NCBI RefSeq assembly: GCF_900168195.1
Contig: NZ_FUYX01000005.1
Location: 358,373-422,372, forward strand
From: Allobosea thiooxidans
Lineage (GTDB): Bacteria > Pseudomonadota > Alphaproteobacteria > Rhizobiales > Beijerinckiaceae
Direction: 5' to 3'
DNA length: 64,000 nt
Positions 63,706-64,000 of the stretch are shown here, piece after piece. Position 1 is the first letter of the stretch. Each line of letters opens with the position of its first letter. Both the position numbers and the translations under genes were made by a program. Below the pieces are notes generated by a model. That model did not search any database, was not told where the DNA came from, and was given only the letters and a program-made list of their open reading frames with translations.

Positions 63706-64000
63706 CACCACGCGGCCCCCGCCAGCGCATCGAGGGGGAGTTTGAGATAGCGCCGGCCGTTGGCCTCAGGCACCGGCAGCCGGCCGCCGCGGATGTTGAC
63801 CTGAAGCGCATGCAGGATCAGCTTCGGCATCGGCAAGGTGCGGTCGCGCGCCTCCCGCAGCGCGACGAAGCGCTCCTCCGTCATGCCGGCCAGATGCGGG
63901 TTCGCGCGCTTCTGCTCGCCCACCGTGCTCTCCCATCTGGCGGCGCGCCCGCCGGGCTCGTAATCGTGCCCGGTGAACAGGCGCGTATCGTCCGGCAAGG
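63705..64000 (-). CDS. blh: MBL-fold hydrolase, Blh/persulfide dioxygenase-like (3' part)
   Basis: The C-terminal ~97 residues of a gene that continues past the window edge. LFTGHDYEPGGR is the late metal-histidine motif of glyoxalase-II/ETHE1-like MBL enzymes, and EQKRANPHL with the C-terminal NGRRYLKLPLDAL agrees with Blh of the bigR operon, a persulfide dioxygenase. The first gene of the blh-bigR-yeeE run on the minus strand; its N-terminus is not visible. Confidence 0.88.
   Translation of the reverse strand, partial: LPDDTRLFTGHDYEPGGRAARWESTVGEQKRANPHLAGMTEERFVALREARDRTLPMPKLILHALQVNIRGGRLPVPEANGRRYLKLPLDALAGAAW

Overview
The window is GC-rich chromosomal DNA that looks like an alphaproteobacterium of the Hyphomicrobiales. 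The support is a PHB cluster (phaA, DUF1737, phaB, phaR), a tlpA/argH/lptM/lysA/TIGR02302 block, a small PurLQS-type purL followed by bolA and grxD, and an alphaproteobacterial-type AtpB. Bosea is my best genus guess, but it rests on overall feel rather than a diagnostic marker. I recognise no tRNA, rRNA, CRISPR array or intact insertion sequence.

Layout. 0.1-4.5 kb: thioesterase, purL-bolA-grxD, a GST whose 5' end looks frameshifted, DUF1272. 4.8-13.4 kb: NodU/CmcH carbamoyltransferase and tlpA facing argH-lptM-lysA and a long Gln/Gly-rich TIGR02302 membrane protein. 13.5-17.1 kb: three transporters (one DMT, two MFS). 17.1-20.2 kb: PHB genes with their regulator. 20.3-25.2 kb: a repeat-rich autotransporter and a degenerate-GGDEF/EAL protein. 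25.6-33.5 kb: rpmF, mtgA, farnesyl-PP synthase, CatB-type acetyltransferase, an unknown anchored protein, purA, M20 amidohydrolase and a tyrosine phosphatase. 33.7-38.9 kb: DUF4139 protein, a solitary F0 subunit a gene, a guanidinium exporter with a probable guanidine-II riboswitch, a glutamine amidotransferase and a DMT exporter. 39-43.4 kb: class A beta-lactamase, then serC-serA-DUF1902.

43.5-46.4 kb is accessory. It holds a lower-GC pair (DUF488 plus an unknown protein), a possible 26-residue membrane peptide and repeat-filled DNA. 46.6-56.5 kb is a catabolic region: FucU mutarotase and fuconolactonase-like hydrolase, diverging from a sugar ABC transporter (binding protein and two permeases, no ATPase), then a DapA-family aldolase, a GntR/FCD regulator and a three-part TRAP transporter. 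Two near-identical palindromes (consensus CTAACATGTTAG) lie before the ABC and aldolase operons, so the GntR protein may co-regulate them. 56.6-59.6 kb is the least explained gene group: a polytopic membrane protein converging on three translationally coupled, membrane-anchored proteins of unknown function. Then come ppk2 and a PhoR-like histidine kinase. The right end (62.2-64 kb) is a BigR/Blh/YeeE-type sulfide-response operon whose third gene is broken by lower-GC DNA carrying a frameshifted, possibly TniQ-like gene.

The gaps are full of palindromic repeats. One ~92 bp two-armed family occurs nine times and a ~120 bp family twice. Several copies sit inside operons, including the gap between binding protein and first permease in both the ABC and TRAP operons.
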